From: Eutreptiella sp. 'Long Island Sound 2002'
Lineage: Eukaryota > Euglenozoa > Euglenophyceae > Eutreptiales > Eutreptiaceae
NCBI GenBank assembly: GCA_964036045.1
Contig: OZ038402.1
Coordinates: forward strand, 8,572,971 to 8,636,970
DNA length: 64,000 nucleotides
Direction of reading: 5' to 3'
The notes under the pieces are model-generated. The model was not told where the DNA came from, did no database searches, and worked only from the letters and a program-made list of their open reading frames with translations. A program made the translations under genes and the position numbers. The first letter of the stretch is position 1. The number at the start of each line of letters is the position of its first letter. Positions 1 to 9,475 of the stretch are shown piece after piece.

Positions 1-17
1 CTGTGTCAGTCTACTGA

Positions 18-206
18 CTGTGTTCTAACCTCACAGCTGCAGTGAGCACTCTTGTGCAGACATGCCTATGTATGGGTGTAAGAGCAGTTGTCACAGTTGC
101 CCCGCATTGCATCGCAGGACACGACCGTTAGCCCCCCGTGACAACCACTCCCTGGCCGAAGGCCATTGGTTTTTCACATACTACTGCTTACTGAGCACTG
201 CACTGA
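18..206. repeat. Small insertion in El-7 3' UTR with 5-bp flanking duplication
   Basis: El-5 lacks about 189 bp that are present here. The extra block is flanked by ACTGA at 13-17 and again at 202-206, where El-5 has ACTGA once. This fits a small insertion with a 5-bp target duplication, such as a short non-autonomous element. No coding sequence or clear terminal repeat is seen. A deletion in El-5 between short repeats is the alternative. Confidence 0.4.
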
Positions 207-1250
207 CCCTTTCTGTGCCCTGCAGACCCATGCCTATGGTTTCCAGCGTGGACCAGGTGGCCGCTTATCAGAGTTGCAGCCACCCAGCGAGTGTATGCCT
301 TGTTGACCATGTGTTGCATGGGGACTGCCCTGATGTAATGACCTTGGGGAGCCAACGAAGAATGGTGGCTTACTACACCAGGGGGGAATGACGAGCAAGG
401 TGTTATGAGGCAAGGTGTGTCTTCCCTCCTTGGGGACAAGCGAGCCCACGGTTACGACCCCTGACTGGTCCAGACCCATGGGGTTCTACCCTTCCTTCCA
501 GGGTTTACCATACCCCTATGTGTGCTACGTATGTCTGTGTGTGTCTCACTTCTCTCCCCGGCGTGGCTCCCGGAGACCGGGCTTCGCTGACGTCGGACCG
601 AAGGTCCTAATCAGGTACTATTACCACTCCTATGGCGCCCAATTTCTGTGCTGGCGCCTATCCTTGGGGGAAGACGGCAAAAGCCCTACCTACTAGAGGG
701 GAGGGGTGGCCAAGTGTGCTAAGGGCATACAAAACGCCCATTTTTGCTAAAGGCCAAAAGCTAACGCACTCCCCTGCCCACGAGGAAAAGCACGCGGGAC
801 AGGAGACTCCACTACACTACACTCACTAACGCCAGCACCAGCCTTCGAAGGCAGGGTGAGCACTCATCACTTGCACTCAACACCTGCCAGGCTTGCTGAC
901 CCTAACACCTACACACTCTACTGGGAGTTGATGTCAATGAAGTCTCGGGTCCTATTGACCCTCCTGTGAGAAAGCAAGAGAACACAGCGCTACTAAGCGA
1001 CTGTGGCCTAACAGGGACGCCACTACGCGTTTCCCTGTCAGGGCTTGGAGGGAAGGGGTGCTCAGAGTGCGTGCACAGCGTGGATGGCGGTGAAGTCGGA
1101 CTGCACTCACTGCAATTATATGTTTGTGGGATCTGCGCAGCATGTGTTAGCGCTGCTCAAGGGGACTGCACCAATCGCCCTAACCTTCCCACCTGAAAAG
1201 CAAAGGCTGATGGCCTGGGTTTGCGGCTGAGGAACCAAGACTACCTCCAC

Positions 1251-1283
1251 GTATTATACGCTTCTCAGGTAGCCCTATAATAC
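1251..1283. repeat. Conserved 8-bp inverted repeat in the 3' UTR of El-7
   Basis: GTATTATA at 1251-1258 and TATAATAC at 1276-1283 form perfect 8-bp arms around a 17-nt spacer. The same arms and spacer length occur in El-5 (58017-58049) and in the inverted fragment El-8 (9164-9196), while the spacer sequence varies. Its role is unknown; an RNA hairpin or a protein-binding palindrome is possible. Confidence 0.6.
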
Positions 1284-1324
1284 GCTGTCCTCAAACCCAG
1301 GTGCAAGCAAGCAAGCTTAAGGAA

Positions 1325-1358
1325 CTCCACCAGTTCTCTTATAGAACGTGGGGTGGAG
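1325..1358 (+). other. Predicted RNA hairpin in El-7 3' UTR
   Basis: Arms CTCCACC (1325-1331) and GGTGGAG (1352-1358) enclose an inner stem GTTCT/AGAAC (1333-1337 with 1343-1347). The equivalent hairpin in El-5 (58110-58143) has CTCCTCGG/CCGAGGAG, so both strands of the outer stem changed together. Such compensatory change is the usual sign of a conserved RNA structure. The function is not known. Confidence 0.55.
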
Positions 1359-2514
1359 CCCCTGGGTAGCCTAAACAAGAGTTGTACCGTGCTCATTTCG
1401 CGTGGCCTACCCTTTAATGCGTCATATGCATGCACAAGTATGCACTGATCTTTCAGTTCCCCACTCTTTCCCCTAATTTAACCCAACATAATCAATCACA
1501 GCGTGACTCAACCAGGAGGTGAGCTCCTCCTGGGCTTACCTACCTTACTCACCACGCATCATGTGAATGCCGAGAAAAACACCAGCGCAAAACAACCCTA
1601 CGTGCTTAAACAAACCTACGGCTAATTATAAACCACCCTAAGCGATTAATGCACTGTGTGTCATGCATGCTACCCTTGTCTTGTTTCCTGCAGAAAGCGG
1701 AAAGAGAGTGGCGCACTGCACAGCGCAAAACAAGCCTAAGCGTTTTAAGCAACCCTACTTTAGCGCTACGGCAACACAAACACGAGCAAGCGCTTTCTTT
1801 TCTTACCTGTGAAGAGAGAACAAGGGTGAATTAGGGTACAGGGAAAGCGCCACAGCGTGTGAATGCCTCAATTAGGCACATGCATCGCGAGCACAGCGCA
1901 TATTCTAACCCTACGTGCGCGCTGCGCGCTCCATTCGCATCGCATACCTTTCATTCCTGTTTTGACCTGTGCAGAGCAAGAGAGAGGAGCACCCGAACCC
2001 CCAACGAACACAGCGTTGACAACCTTGACGTTTTTACGAAGCAACCAACACGAACGCAATGGATGCGTGTGAAATGACACTGGCATACCTGCGAAGTGGG
2101 TTGTCTACATGCTCTGTGGTGTGGGTTGAGTTTGAATACTTTTCCCTAAAGTTTATAAAAATTTTGATGCAACTCTGCAAAAATTTCCTTTAGAACTTTA
2201 AAATCTACGGCTCATACCTTCTTTTTCAAAAGCCGTTTACGCTTGCGCAACCCTGTTTTCGAAGTCCGCTTCTGTTGCGCTTGTCTGCGACTTTGAGGTT
2301 TGGTGTAAAAATGACGATTTCTCGCGTAATTTCGTCAATTTTTAGCGATTTGACTTCTCAAATCGCTACACCTTTCGCTAAACCACAGGAGTCACTCCCT
2401 GTTGGTTACATTTTCTATTTTTTTCAGCTCCTGGAGATTTGTGTCCTCCATTGGGAGTATTGCTCCGCCCTGGCCCTTGGTCAGGACGTTTACTAAAACG
2501 CTGTTTACACAGCG

Positions 2515-2620
2515 ATGGCCGTCCGCATTAGAGCGTTCGACTGTACCCTAGTGGGCAAGCATATGTGCTCCAGGTGGCAAGCACGGGAGGGTGTCCTGGG
2601 TTCAAACCCCACTATCCCCA
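2515..2620 (+). repeat. tRNA-like (SINE-type) module inside El-7 3' UTR
   Basis: A B-box match GGTTCAAACCC lies at 2599-2609, with an A-box-like TAGTGGGCAAG at 2549-2559. No closed cloverleaf can be folded by eye, so this is not called as a tRNA gene. The same module sits at the same place in El-5 (about 59105-59195), so it belongs to the retrotransposon family. A related sequence is found alone at 7433-7507 on the other strand. Confidence 0.5.
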
Positions 2621-2848
2621 AATTTTTACCAAAAGTTTTCGTCGCACGCTGGCGACTTTTGAGGAATGCCCCATCGAAGGGACATCATTCACGGTATATT
2701 ACACTGTTTTTCAAGGGTACCTACCGTGTGATAGGCTTCTATGAACTGATGAGGATGTTTTTGGTAAGTTTAATGCATTTTCTGGGGTAATTTTGGGAAT
2801 TTTTGAGCCTTTTTCCTTGGTCCTACTAGCTTAGCTAACTAGTACTCC

Positions 2849-2855
2849 AGGGGGG
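2849..2855 (+). other. Polypurine tract of El-7
   Basis: A short purine run rich in G directly precedes the LTR start AGTAAG. The same arrangement is found at 59420-59426 in El-5. In LTR retroelements this tract primes plus-strand DNA synthesis. Confidence 0.65.
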
Positions 2856-3986
2856 AGTAAGAAAAAGTCACTGCCTTGTCTTTCTTGGAGGGCTTGATCC
2901 AGGCCAAGCCCTCTTTAAAACCCTTTTGTTGATGCTAAGACTAACTTAAGTATTTTTATCACTCTTTTGAAGCTTAAAGTACTCTTTCTCAAAGTAACTA
3001 GGGTTGTAACCCTAGTCCCCCATGAAGTTCACCCCTAGCGCTCGTAACCTTTCAAAGCGCCCCAAGTGGAGCACATATGTGGGATCGAAGGTCATTGGTG
3101 TCAAGTCATTGTGTTTAGAAGGATTAGTTGATTGCACGATCCAAGCCGAAGATATTATAATATAATTGTGCACCTTTCAAGGCACTTTTGTGTATCTTTG
3201 TGCCAATTTTGCCGTTTTTGGCCCGTCATGATGTCAAGTGGCGACCGTGTATCTCAACGTTGCGCTCAATTGACATCATGACCCAAATATGTTATGAGGG
3301 TACATACTTCGGTGCCCACCATATCTTGGACCCGGCGAATAACTCCTCTTGGGCTTGGCATACCGTGGCCGCCATGTTGGCGATTTGGGACTATCCCAAA
3401 TCATGGGCTCACTTGGCGACCCTGCCATTCCCAATACCGGAGGAGTTGGGCGACGACCACTCAACTGAGCGGAGGTATCTTCCTTCATGGAGGATATACC
3501 GAAATAAAATAGGCATTTCATGCTTAAGGCCTTGGAGGTTAAGCCTAGTGGTCCCCCACCCCAAGACCCCTATACTCAATTGTTCCTACCACTTAATGTG
3601 GTTCTACTTTTTAACTGTTTCTGAAATTCGGTTGCTTGGCCAAGTCATATTCTGTGTCTGGCCTGACACCTAGGCCCCACATTCCTAACCAGCACCATTT
3701 CACCCAAAAGAGTGCACATGAAGTGCTTGATGCTATCTTTGAGGCTAGAGTCAGCCCAGTTTTCATATAAAATCTTTTGTATTATCCATTTGTGATTGAA
3801 TCTTTGTGTTTATACCTGCTTTGTCTATCTGCAGCCCTTCTGTGTTACACTGGATTTCAAACTATTCATTGATTCGATCCACATCCTGTTCTTGCTCTAC
3901 TTGCTCCTTTGGTTTTGGGATTTCACCAACAAAAACCTGCAGGATTTCATCACAATCTATAGGGCACTAATCAAGGACAGCTTTCT
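2856..3986 (+). mobile_element. 3' LTR of El-7, enlarged by a 419-bp insertion
   Basis: The LTR starts AGTAAG and ends TTTCT, the same ends as both LTRs of El-5. Without the inserted block at about 3037-3456 it is 712 bp, exactly the length of the El-5 5' LTR. The ends are not the usual TG..CA. Confidence 0.8.
3037..3456 (-). repeat. 419-bp segment shared with the El-2 LTR, inserted in the El-7 LTR
   Basis: This block is absent from the El-5 LTRs. Its reverse complement matches about 24083-24501 and 38306-38724, inside the two El-2 LTRs, over the same length. It contains a perfect 13-bp inverted repeat (3225-3237 with 3270-3282) that is also present in both El-2 copies. No terminal inverted repeats or clear target duplication are seen. 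It may be a small independent mobile unit that also entered an El-2 ancestor, or a captured LTR fragment. Confidence 0.65.
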
Positions 3987-4590
3987 ATGTGTGGGAGAGA
4001 GGTCGAAATAAATTCGAACTCATGCAAATTCGAGTCGAGCGACCGCAAAATAGGGTGTGGGTGTAAGAAAATAATTTTTTCGAACTCAACAACCTCACCT
4101 GTAGCACTTGGGGGAACATGCATAATGTGCACACATGCAAACTGGCCACAAATGTCAAAAATAGGCCAACAAAAAGCATAAAAATGTGTGCCATAGAGGT
4201 CGAAATAAATTCGAACTCATGCAAATTCGAGTTGAGCGACCTCGAAATAGGGTGTGGGTTCAAGAAAATAATTTTTTCGAATTACATAGTTCGCCCACAA
4301 TGGATTGGGGGAAGTGCAAGAAATGAACAAGTGGAGTGATAACCTTCACCACACCCATGTAGTCTTGGTAAAGAGCAAGAAGTCGTCGTCATAGAGGTCG
4401 AAATAAATTCCAACTCATGTAAATTCGAGTCGAGCGACCTTCAAATAGGGTGTGGATGACCTTCAAGAATTTTTTCGAATTAAATCTTTCGCCAAGAATG
4501 GATTGGGGGAAGTGCAAGAAGGAGTGATAACCTTCACCAAACCAATGTTGTCTTGGCAAAGAGCAAGAAGTCAATTCCATCCATCTCCAC
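3987..4590. repeat. Three-unit tandem repeat, period about 198 bp
   Basis: Unit landmarks GGTCGAAATAAATTC(G/C)AACT start at 4001, 4198 and 4396. Each unit continues with a block ending CGACC, then a GGGTGTGG-type block and a run ending in TTTTTTCGAA. The second and third units share further similarity around an AGTGATAACCTTCACCA block. The GGTCG and CGACC ends of the core can pair as a hairpin. El-7 ends at the left edge of the array, so it probably inserted into it. No coding sequence is apparent. Confidence 0.75.
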
Positions 4591-6350
4591 CATAAGATAA
4601 GTATAAGATTGTAAGGATCTTCCATGTTGGTCAAGTCAAATAACTTTCTCCCAATGATATTTTGAAAATTTTGAACTCAAAATCCAAAAGTTCCAACTTG
4701 CCAATGACCAAGGATGTCTATTCTTTAGCATGGTACATGGATGGACACCACAAACCTCAATCAAAGTAAATGCACAATGACAAAGGCGAGCAAAGACACT
4801 TTCCACACTTGGTCTTGATCCTTGTTGAAGTTCTCTCACATATAGTATCACATAACATTCGAACAATGAACCTTAGATAATGTCATCTTATACTTATCTA
4901 TGAAATAGATGAATAAACATACAAACAAGAGGACAACAAATAGACACTCAGTTTTTTACTAATACCAAAGCGACACAATTGAGTACTCTACACCACGAGC
5001 AATGCTACCGCGACAAAGATTCGTGTGTGTCGGACCTCTAATATGTGTGAACGGCAAAATCAGCCCCTCACACCAAACCAAGGGCACCAATCGAATTGTA
5101 TGGGTATAAAACCACAGAAATCCACGATCCCGTAAATTCAGACCCACAGAAATCGGAATTGGAAAATAAAAACTCAGTAGGCCCATGCCCGATCGCGATT
5201 TATTCCGCGCGCGCACCAGGCCAGAAAAGGAGTAACTCAGCACCCCTAGGATCTACTGCATCCCACCCCAAGGGTATGTTGTGTGTGTGGGGGGCTTGGG
5301 TCGGTCTTGGGCTGATGCCGTTGGGGGTAACCGGAAGGGGGAAAGCCAACCCTATTGCACGATCACCGGGTACGGGTAGATTGTGACTGCGGGTCGCTGT
5401 TCCGCACGAGGCTAGCCATCCCCCCGAGAAATACAGTGGCCTCGTTTCAGCAGTCGTTGATCTTACACACACACACACTGTCAATGACACTGCATGTTCC
5501 CCCGTGCCTCCGGACTTAGGTTCGGTTTAGGCCGCCCTTTGGGCACGTCTCGCCTTCCTTGCGCGCATCTTAGGCCCTTATGTGGGTGTTTTTGAAAATT
5601 GGCACCACAGGTCGCCGTTCCGCCCAAAGAGCCACCTCCGAGCTTCATGTGGGCAGTCCTTAATCCAATGCAATCCAATGCCACTTCCTCTCTCGCGCCT
5701 TCTCGTGCCGTGCCGTGCCCTCTCTCCGCTCCTTGCCTCTCTCCTCCTCTCCCATCCTGCCCCTTTCTTGTCTTGTTGGCATTCTCCCTCCGTGCCTTGT
5801 CGTCGTCGCCTCTCCCCTGTTCTCTCATTCCGTTTGTCTCCTCCTCTGTATGCCTCGTTCTTGCTGCCTTCTGTCTCCTCGTCCCTCCTGTATTTAAGCA
5901 AAGGTTGTATCAAGACTCGAACTAGGACCGAGCTGGGTCCTAGTCTTGCGTAACGCATGGGAAATCACCGTTGAAGAAAGACCCCTTGCTTTAGAGATGT
6001 GCCTCCATGGTTACGGCGATGGTCCTGAAACGCGGCTGGAAAACGGCTCATTTTCACCTCAACATGGGTCGCTGCGTGGCACCACGGCGTGGTACCCGCC
6101 TTATTGAACACCCATTTGCCATCCTTTGATAGCCCGATCGCCGTGAAAGAACAACGGCCCTCATCGGAAACACCTGCTTGGCGTAGCGGCGATCGTCCTG
6201 AAATTTCAGGACGACCAGGACGGCCATTTTTGGACACTAAATCAGCCATAGAATGGGCTGCACGGCTCAAAATGCAACGAAAGTTGTTTGCGGTGATGCG
6301 CCTTTGCTCACCGGTCGTTTTGAGCTACTTGGATGCCGGTTTTGACCCGC
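4591..6350. other. Stretch without a recognisable gene
   Basis: I see no supported gene or complete mobile element here. Open frames are short and overlap on both strands. A strongly pyrimidine-rich tract runs about 5682-5830, followed by a TATTTAA box near 5890. This could be a promoter or LTR remnant, but no partner repeat was found in the window. Confidence 0.4.
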
Positions 6351-6378
6351 GGTGTCGTCGCAAGGACTTTTTACTCGC

Positions 6379-6443
6379 CTGCTGCTGCTGCTGCTTGCTG
6401 CTGCTGCTGCTTGCTGCTGCTGCTGCTGCTTGCTGCTGCTGCT
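6379..6443. repeat. Interrupted CTG trinucleotide repeat
   Basis: Runs of CTG (read GCT/TGC in other phases) are interrupted three times by an extra T giving CTTG, so the phase shifts along the repeat. It lies about 100 bp before the ATG of the possible TIR-like gene. It is a microsatellite prone to length change. Confidence 0.9.
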
Positions 6444-6546
6444 AAAACGTGTTGCTCATCCTTCGACCCTAAAAGGTGGTGTAAAACCTCGACAGGGTAA
6501 ACCGAGCTCGGTAATTAAGGCTGTATCTAAGCAAAGAAACCGAAAA

Positions 6547-7266
6547 ATGCCCGAAAACGTGCTTTTCATTTGTCCATCTCATTGCACCAAGTATTCAGAA
6601 CCCTGTCGCGGAGCTAGTAATGGAACCACGTCGAAGATTGAGGATGGTTATCGGAAAAAGGGGCTGAATGTGTCTTTGTCTACAGCGCCACCGCACAATC
6701 ATCAGTTACCTGGAGCTGCAGAAACTAGAAATGAGACCATTGCAGGGATATGCGGTAGGTACAGCATGGTGGTTGTTGACTCCTGCTGTTTGTCTGAAGC
6801 TATGTTTTGGCAACTGTGTCGGGATTTGGAGGGTCACAAAAACGATGATGTGTGGGACCTTGTTGCACTAGTAGTGTGCGGTAGTGAACAGGATCTGCGA
6901 AACATTGCATACCGGTTCTATAGTTACGATAAGGTTGGCCATGCTTATCAGCATGAAATATTGGGAGATGGGCACATGGCAGTGCTTTTGTACAAGAAAA
7001 GTTTATGGTGGTTTCAACACTGTGTTTTTGCCTCTCCTGCTGCTTGCTGCTGGTGTAGGGTTTCCTGCTGCTTGTTTTTGGAGATGAAAAGCTTTTGTTT
7101 GCTGAAATACAGTCAATCCAGGATAGCCCAAGCCAGAGGTATGCAAGGAGAAGAGAATCAGGATCAAAGCATGAAGGGCTGCAGTGTAAACAGTCAAAGA
7201 TTAAAGGATATTCACAGAAACTGCAACTCAGGTCAAATCGGATTGCATATTCACAAAGATAGCTGA
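6547..7266 (+). CDS. Hypothetical protein, possible TIR-like domain (gene or exon fragment)
   Basis: This is the only open frame in the window that looks like a candidate non-transposon gene. The frame is open from 6352, but the upstream part is the CTG repeat, so I take the first ATG at 6547. Residues about 1-160 show alternating hydrophobic strands and helices. ENVLFICPSH resembles a first beta strand, YRKKGLNVSL a second, and YSMVVVDSCCLSEAMFW is reminiscent of the strand-plus-serine/tryptophan segment of TIR domains. The tail after about residue 160 is Cys-rich, low in complexity and may be intron read as coding. A host gene with introns, a pseudogene fragment and a chance open frame all remain possible. 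The TIR reading is a guess from pattern only; I cannot name a catalytic residue with confidence. Confidence 0.3.
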   Translation: MPENVLFICPSHCTKYSEPCRGASNGTTSKIEDGYRKKGLNVSLSTAPPHNHQLPGAAETRNETIAGICGRYSMVVVDSCCLSEAMFWQLCRDLEGHKNDDVWDLVALVVCGSEQDLRNIAYRFYSYDKVGHAYQHEILGDGHMAVLLYKKSLWWFQHCVFASPAACCWCRVSCCLFLEMKSFCLLKYSQSRIAQARGMQGEENQDQSMKGCSVNSQRLKDIHRNCNSGQIGLHIHKDS

Positions 7267-7432
7267 AACGTTTTGGAAAAGAGTTGGAAAACTGCCCCAT
7301 AGTCACTCTATCTCCATAGTGCCATCTCAGGAGATGTGCACTCTTTGTTTTGGGTCCCATATGTGCTGAGGTGGCAGGGCATGTGGCGATGAGGTCACTG
7401 CCATGTCACATGGGATCTTCCTACTTAGCTAG

Positions 7433-7507
7433 GCTGACCGGGAATTGAACCCAGGACCTCTCAAAAAGAGGTGCCCAGCCCCCTAGGGTGCATACCACTA
7501 GGACAGC
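7433..7507 (-). repeat. tRNA-like sequence (SINE or tRNA relic)
   Basis: Read on the minus strand, this 75-nt block has an exact B box GGTTCAATTCC (7451-7441) and an A-box-like TAGTGGTATGC (7500-7490). A strong hairpin (ACCTCT/AGAGGT) lies between the boxes. The ends GCTGTCC and GGTCAGC pair at six of seven positions, but the T-arm and acceptor do not fit together in a standard cloverleaf. It resembles the tRNA-like module in the 3' UTRs of El-5 and El-7. A functional tRNA gene is unlikely. Confidence 0.45.
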
Positions 7508-7509
7508 TA

Positions 7510-8885
7510 AGAAGTCATGGAAAAACATAGATAAATTCATAGGCTGTGCCCTGGATATGTCAGTACTCAGTCAACTCAGGAAAAGATGATTTGCTTCACA
7601 TTGAAAGGGGATTAAGGGGTCCACTCCATATCCTGATTGGGTGTTTGGTTCCATAGGTCAAAATGTGTTATCACCACTTTTGGTGGGACCAATACTAAGA
7701 TAGAAATGCCTGGATGCTCAGTGCATCTCTAATACAACTAGAGTATGCCTCAAAGCATTGGAAAAGCACTTTTCCTTACTCCCCCCTTGTGCTGTGGTGG
7801 CCACCACTGTCGCATTTTAGGAAAAAGGGATTTTTTCTTGGCCTTTCCTTGGTTTCCACATCTACTTTAAAATACCTATAGTTTCCCTCACACAGAAAAA
7901 TGGGCGCTCACCATGGCTGGCGCTCTTTTGCTGTTCTGTTTGTAACATTTCCTACAGAAGACTCGGCGCTCATGGCGCTGCCGGGGCTCCTGTGGCTTGG
8001 TTGGGTTAGTTTGGGAGCATGCCAAAACATGTGCATGTGCATCCCTCCCACCAAGACGCAGCGCGGCAGAAACCCAACGCAAGACACAATATACACACTC
8101 GCATGGGTTCTCGTAAACCTGCTGGAGACCTGTGACCTGTCTTAGGGCGAAGGGAGTCGTAAAAAAAATTAATTTGCCCCTTGGTGGGGTCTTGGGTTCT
8201 GCTCAGTCTCTCCAGGCTGCTGCGTTTCGGCCCGAACACGGCCTACTCAGCGGGGCTGCGCGTGGGTATCTGCAGAGGCAGGAATGGGAGAATTATGGAC
8301 GAATCCACGCAAAAGCGAAGCGACAACACCAAAATCCGTCAAATGACGGCCTAGAATTTTTCCAAGACAACACACCTGAGCAGAATCCAATTGTGCATCA
8401 GAAGCACATGTTTATAAAAATTATAGACATCTGTAGATTTTTTAAATCAAGAAATTCCTACGCATAAAAAGGCGGCGCGCAGGAGCGGCTCCTAGTGAAG
8501 CGCCGGAAAATGCAGAAATAATGGCATTATAAACGTATGTCTCACGTAGTCTTGAAAATGACGAGACACACATTAATAAATAAACATACAGATTCCACCC
8601 ACACTAATAGAAGTATCAAAAATCCAAGAATTCGAAAATCAACGAAAAGACTTCAATGAATCAGGTATAAACTACAGGTATGCTCGTCTCGTATGCCGCA
8701 TACACATTAGTCGTCTCGTGTCTCCGTGAACGAGTCTTGTAGCAGCGTTAACAACGATAGAACGCGATAGAGGGATTGATTAGAAAGATTGCAGATGATT
8801 AGAGGTCAGATCAGGGTGATTAGACATACACACAAGTGCATAGTGACGTTTTCCGCTTCCGCCCCTCACGTGCCCACCTGCTCTC
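7510..8885. other. Stretch without a recognisable gene
   Basis: Only short, overlapping open frames with no recognisable domain are present. No LTR pair, coding fragment or RNA gene was identified. Confidence 0.4.
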
Positions 8886-8889
8886 TCTC

Positions 8890-9475
8890 TCTCCAGCGGT
8901 AGGTAAGGTGAGTAAGCCCAGGTGGGGCCACCCCCTGGTGGAGTTCGTGATTGCGGTTCAGATGGGCAGGTTTGCCCAAAACAGTCGTGCATGCTCGTGC
9001 ATTCACACACGCATTAAAGGGTAGGCCACGCGAAGTGCGCACGGTAAACCTTGTTTAGGCTACCCAGGGGCTCCTCGGTACGTTCTTTAAGAGAACCTGA
9101 GAAGTCCCTTAACGCTGTCTTGCTTGACAGGGGAGCTGATCCTTCAGCGCGTTTGCGGACAGTGTATTATAGGTCACACTGAGAAGCGTATAATACGTGG
9201 AGTGTGGCTTGGTTCCTCCGCCGCAAACACCTCTTCATTTGCCTTTGCTTTACAGGTGGGCAGGTAGGGTGATTGGTGCAGCAGCATACCATTTTTTTTT
9301 TATGCCCTGCTAAACAAGGGCGCAGATCACACAAATAAATAACTCCCCTCTGCCTATGGCAGAGCAGGGAGTCCGACTCCATCGACATCTGCGCCGTGCA
9401 CGCAAAAAGAGCACCTCTTCCCTCCAAGCCCTAGCAGGGGAAACGCGTTGTGGCGTCCCCTGTTAGGCCACAGTT
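8890..9475 (-). mobile_element. El-8: inverted fragment of an El-5-family 3' UTR
   Basis: Read on the minus strand, this matches the El-5 3' UTR at about 57730-58270 in order. It includes the GTATTATA/TATAATAC inverted repeat (9164-9196) and the downstream hairpin (9071-9103). No LTR or coding part is attached, so it is an old fragment. It is more diverged than El-7 and El-5 are from each other, which makes it useful as a third sequence when testing the conserved hairpins. Confidence 0.75.

Larger units (their letters stand above)
1..3986 (+). mobile_element. El-7: 3' end of an El-5-family Ty3/gypsy element (3' UTR + 3' LTR)
   Basis: The window opens a few bases after the point where the pol stop lies in the related element El-5. 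From there to about 2855 the sequence matches the 3' UTR of El-5 (56907-59426) in the same order, followed by a G-rich polypurine tract and an LTR ending at 3986. No gag or pol is present; they should lie left of the window. The El-7 LTR is 1131 bp instead of 712 because a 419-bp segment is inserted in it. The element ends inside or at the edge of a 198-bp tandem repeat. Its assignment to the El-5 family is clear from long collinear similarity; its coding capacity is unknown. Confidence 0.85.

Noticed and set aside
2744-2790. CTGATGAG resembling a hammerhead ribozyme core
   Set aside because: No matching GAAA core segment or flanking helices could be placed, and El-5 has GAGTGATGAG at the same place, which breaks the core.
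5481-5958. Overlapping Arg/Glu-rich and Ser/Pro/Leu-rich frames on both strands
   Set aside because: They are products of a pyrimidine-rich tract; translation is low in complexity in every frame.
7433-7507. Functional tRNA gene
   Set aside because: The boxes fit, but T-arm and acceptor cannot form together in a standard cloverleaf; kept as a tRNA-like repeat.
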